From: Lachnospiraceae bacterium
Lineage (GTDB): Bacteria; Bacillota; Clostridia; Lachnospirales; Lachnospiraceae
Reading direction: 5' to 3'
NCBI GenBank assembly: GCA_009787745.1
Contig: WQST01000123.1
Location: forward strand, 1-6,939
DNA length: 6,939 bases
The notes below the pieces were generated by a model that ran no database searches, had not been told where the DNA came from, and saw only the letters and a list, made by a program, of their open reading frames with translations. A program made the position numbers and the translations under genes. Positions 6,756-6,939 of the stretch are shown here, one piece after another. Within the stretch, counting starts at the first letter, position 1; each line of letters begins with the position of its first letter.

Positions 6756-6824
6756 CTTCACCCTACCACTCTCGCCTGCCGAAACCTGCGATTTGTGTCT
6801 TCAGGCACAAATTGCCGTGTGAAG
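6756..6824 (+). repeat. Hairpin-bearing repeat element, copy 1 (about 69 bp)
   Basis: Starts CTTCAC and ends GTGTGAAG. From 6774 to 6824 it matches 6889-6939 at 48 of 51 positions; its first 18 bases are less similar. It contains the hairpin ATTTGTGTC / GGCACAAAT (6791-6812) with one G-T pair. It begins 27 bases upstream of the permease ATG, so it lies in the leader or promoter region of that gene. No protein frame or known RNA family is recognised. Confidence 0.8.
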
Positions 6825-6877
6825 TTTTAATAGTTCTTAGCCGGCGTTCTTAGTCGGCTTAGAACTATTCTTCACAC
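6817..6877. repeat. Long imperfect palindrome joining the two repeat copies
   Basis: GTGTGAAG (6817-6824) pairs with CTTCACAC (6870-6877), and inside it AATAGTTCTTAGCCG (6829-6843) pairs with CGGCTTAGAACTATT (6855-6869) with one T-T mismatch; four unpaired T lie at 6825-6828. The outer pairs are the facing ends of the two repeat copies, so the structure bridges them. Confidence 0.75.
6833..6858 (+). repeat. 13-bp tandem duplication inside the palindrome
   Basis: GTTCTTAGCCGGC (6833-6845) is followed directly by GTTCTTAGTCGGC (6846-6858), one mismatch. The right palindrome arm starts inside the second unit. Confidence 0.7.
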
Positions 6878-6939
6878 TTACCCCTTGTGCCTGCCGAAAC
6901 CTGCGATTTGTGCCTCTAGGCACAAATTGCCGTGTGAAG
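6870..6939 (+). repeat. Hairpin-bearing repeat element, copy 2 (70 bp), ends at the window edge
   Basis: Perfect 8-bp terminal inverted repeats CTTCACAC (6870-6877) and GTGTGAAG (6932-6939) enclose a perfect hairpin ATTTGTGCC / GGCACAAAT (6906-6927) with a 4-base loop, extendable by GC pairs past one G-T pair. Offset from copy 1 is 115 bases. The last base of the window is the last base of the element. It could be a small palindromic mobile repeat or a structured RNA. Confidence 0.8.

Noticed and set aside
6756..6939. CRISPR array
   Set aside because: Only two units are seen, each about 70 bp with strong internal and terminal inverted repeats; the single spacer is itself palindromic, and no cas gene is present.

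Overview
The window looks like a chromosomal piece of a Gram-positive, moderately AT-rich bacterium, most likely Bacillota of the class Clostridia. This rests on strong GGAGG ribosome binding sites, a canonical TTGACA/TATATT promoter, large FtsX-type ABC permeases (one with a long extracytoplasmic coiled coil) and the style of the phosphoribosyltransferase and superoxide dismutase. The taxonomic call is an inference; no marker gene is present.

Layout, left to right. (1) 2399 down to 1, minus strand: an ABC export-type operon with a MacB-class ATPase (2399-1681), which carries a one-base frameshift just before its signature motif, overlapping by one base (TGATG) a large FtsX-like permease that is open for 560 codons and runs off the left edge. 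(2) 2400-2716, about 317 bases without an established gene: the strong promoter of that operon, a possible 25-codon leader ORF coupled to the ATPase, and two direct copies of a 51-bp repeat, each holding a perfect 11-bp-arm palindrome, plus a 10-bp-arm hairpin between them. (3) 2717-3280, plus strand: an Apt-like type I phosphoribosyltransferase, then a GC-rich hairpin with a T-rich tail on the minus-strand side. (4) 3973-3329, minus strand: an Fe/Mn superoxide dismutase with all four metal ligands but with two conserved second-shell residues replaced. (5) 6729-4096, minus strand: an 877-residue FtsX-like permease with an extracytoplasmic coiled coil, a diverged paralogue of the left-edge permease, with no adjacent ATPase in the window. 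(6) 6756-6939: two direct copies of a roughly 70-bp hairpin-bearing element with CTTCACAC/GTGTGAAG ends, separated by a 45-bp spacer that is itself palindromic. The second copy ends exactly at the last base.

Functionally, the two permeases belong to the MacB/FtsX type of mechanotransmission transporters, used for export of peptides or lipids or for envelope work; neither substrate can be read from sequence. The phosphoribosyltransferase (purine salvage or nucleotide-linked) and the superoxide dismutase (superoxide removal) are convergent housekeeping genes and show no clear link to the transporters. No integrase, transposase, CRISPR array, RNA gene of known family or defence system was recognised. 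The most unusual material is the ATPase frameshift, the altered SOD active-site shell, and the two unrelated families of intergenic palindromic repeats.
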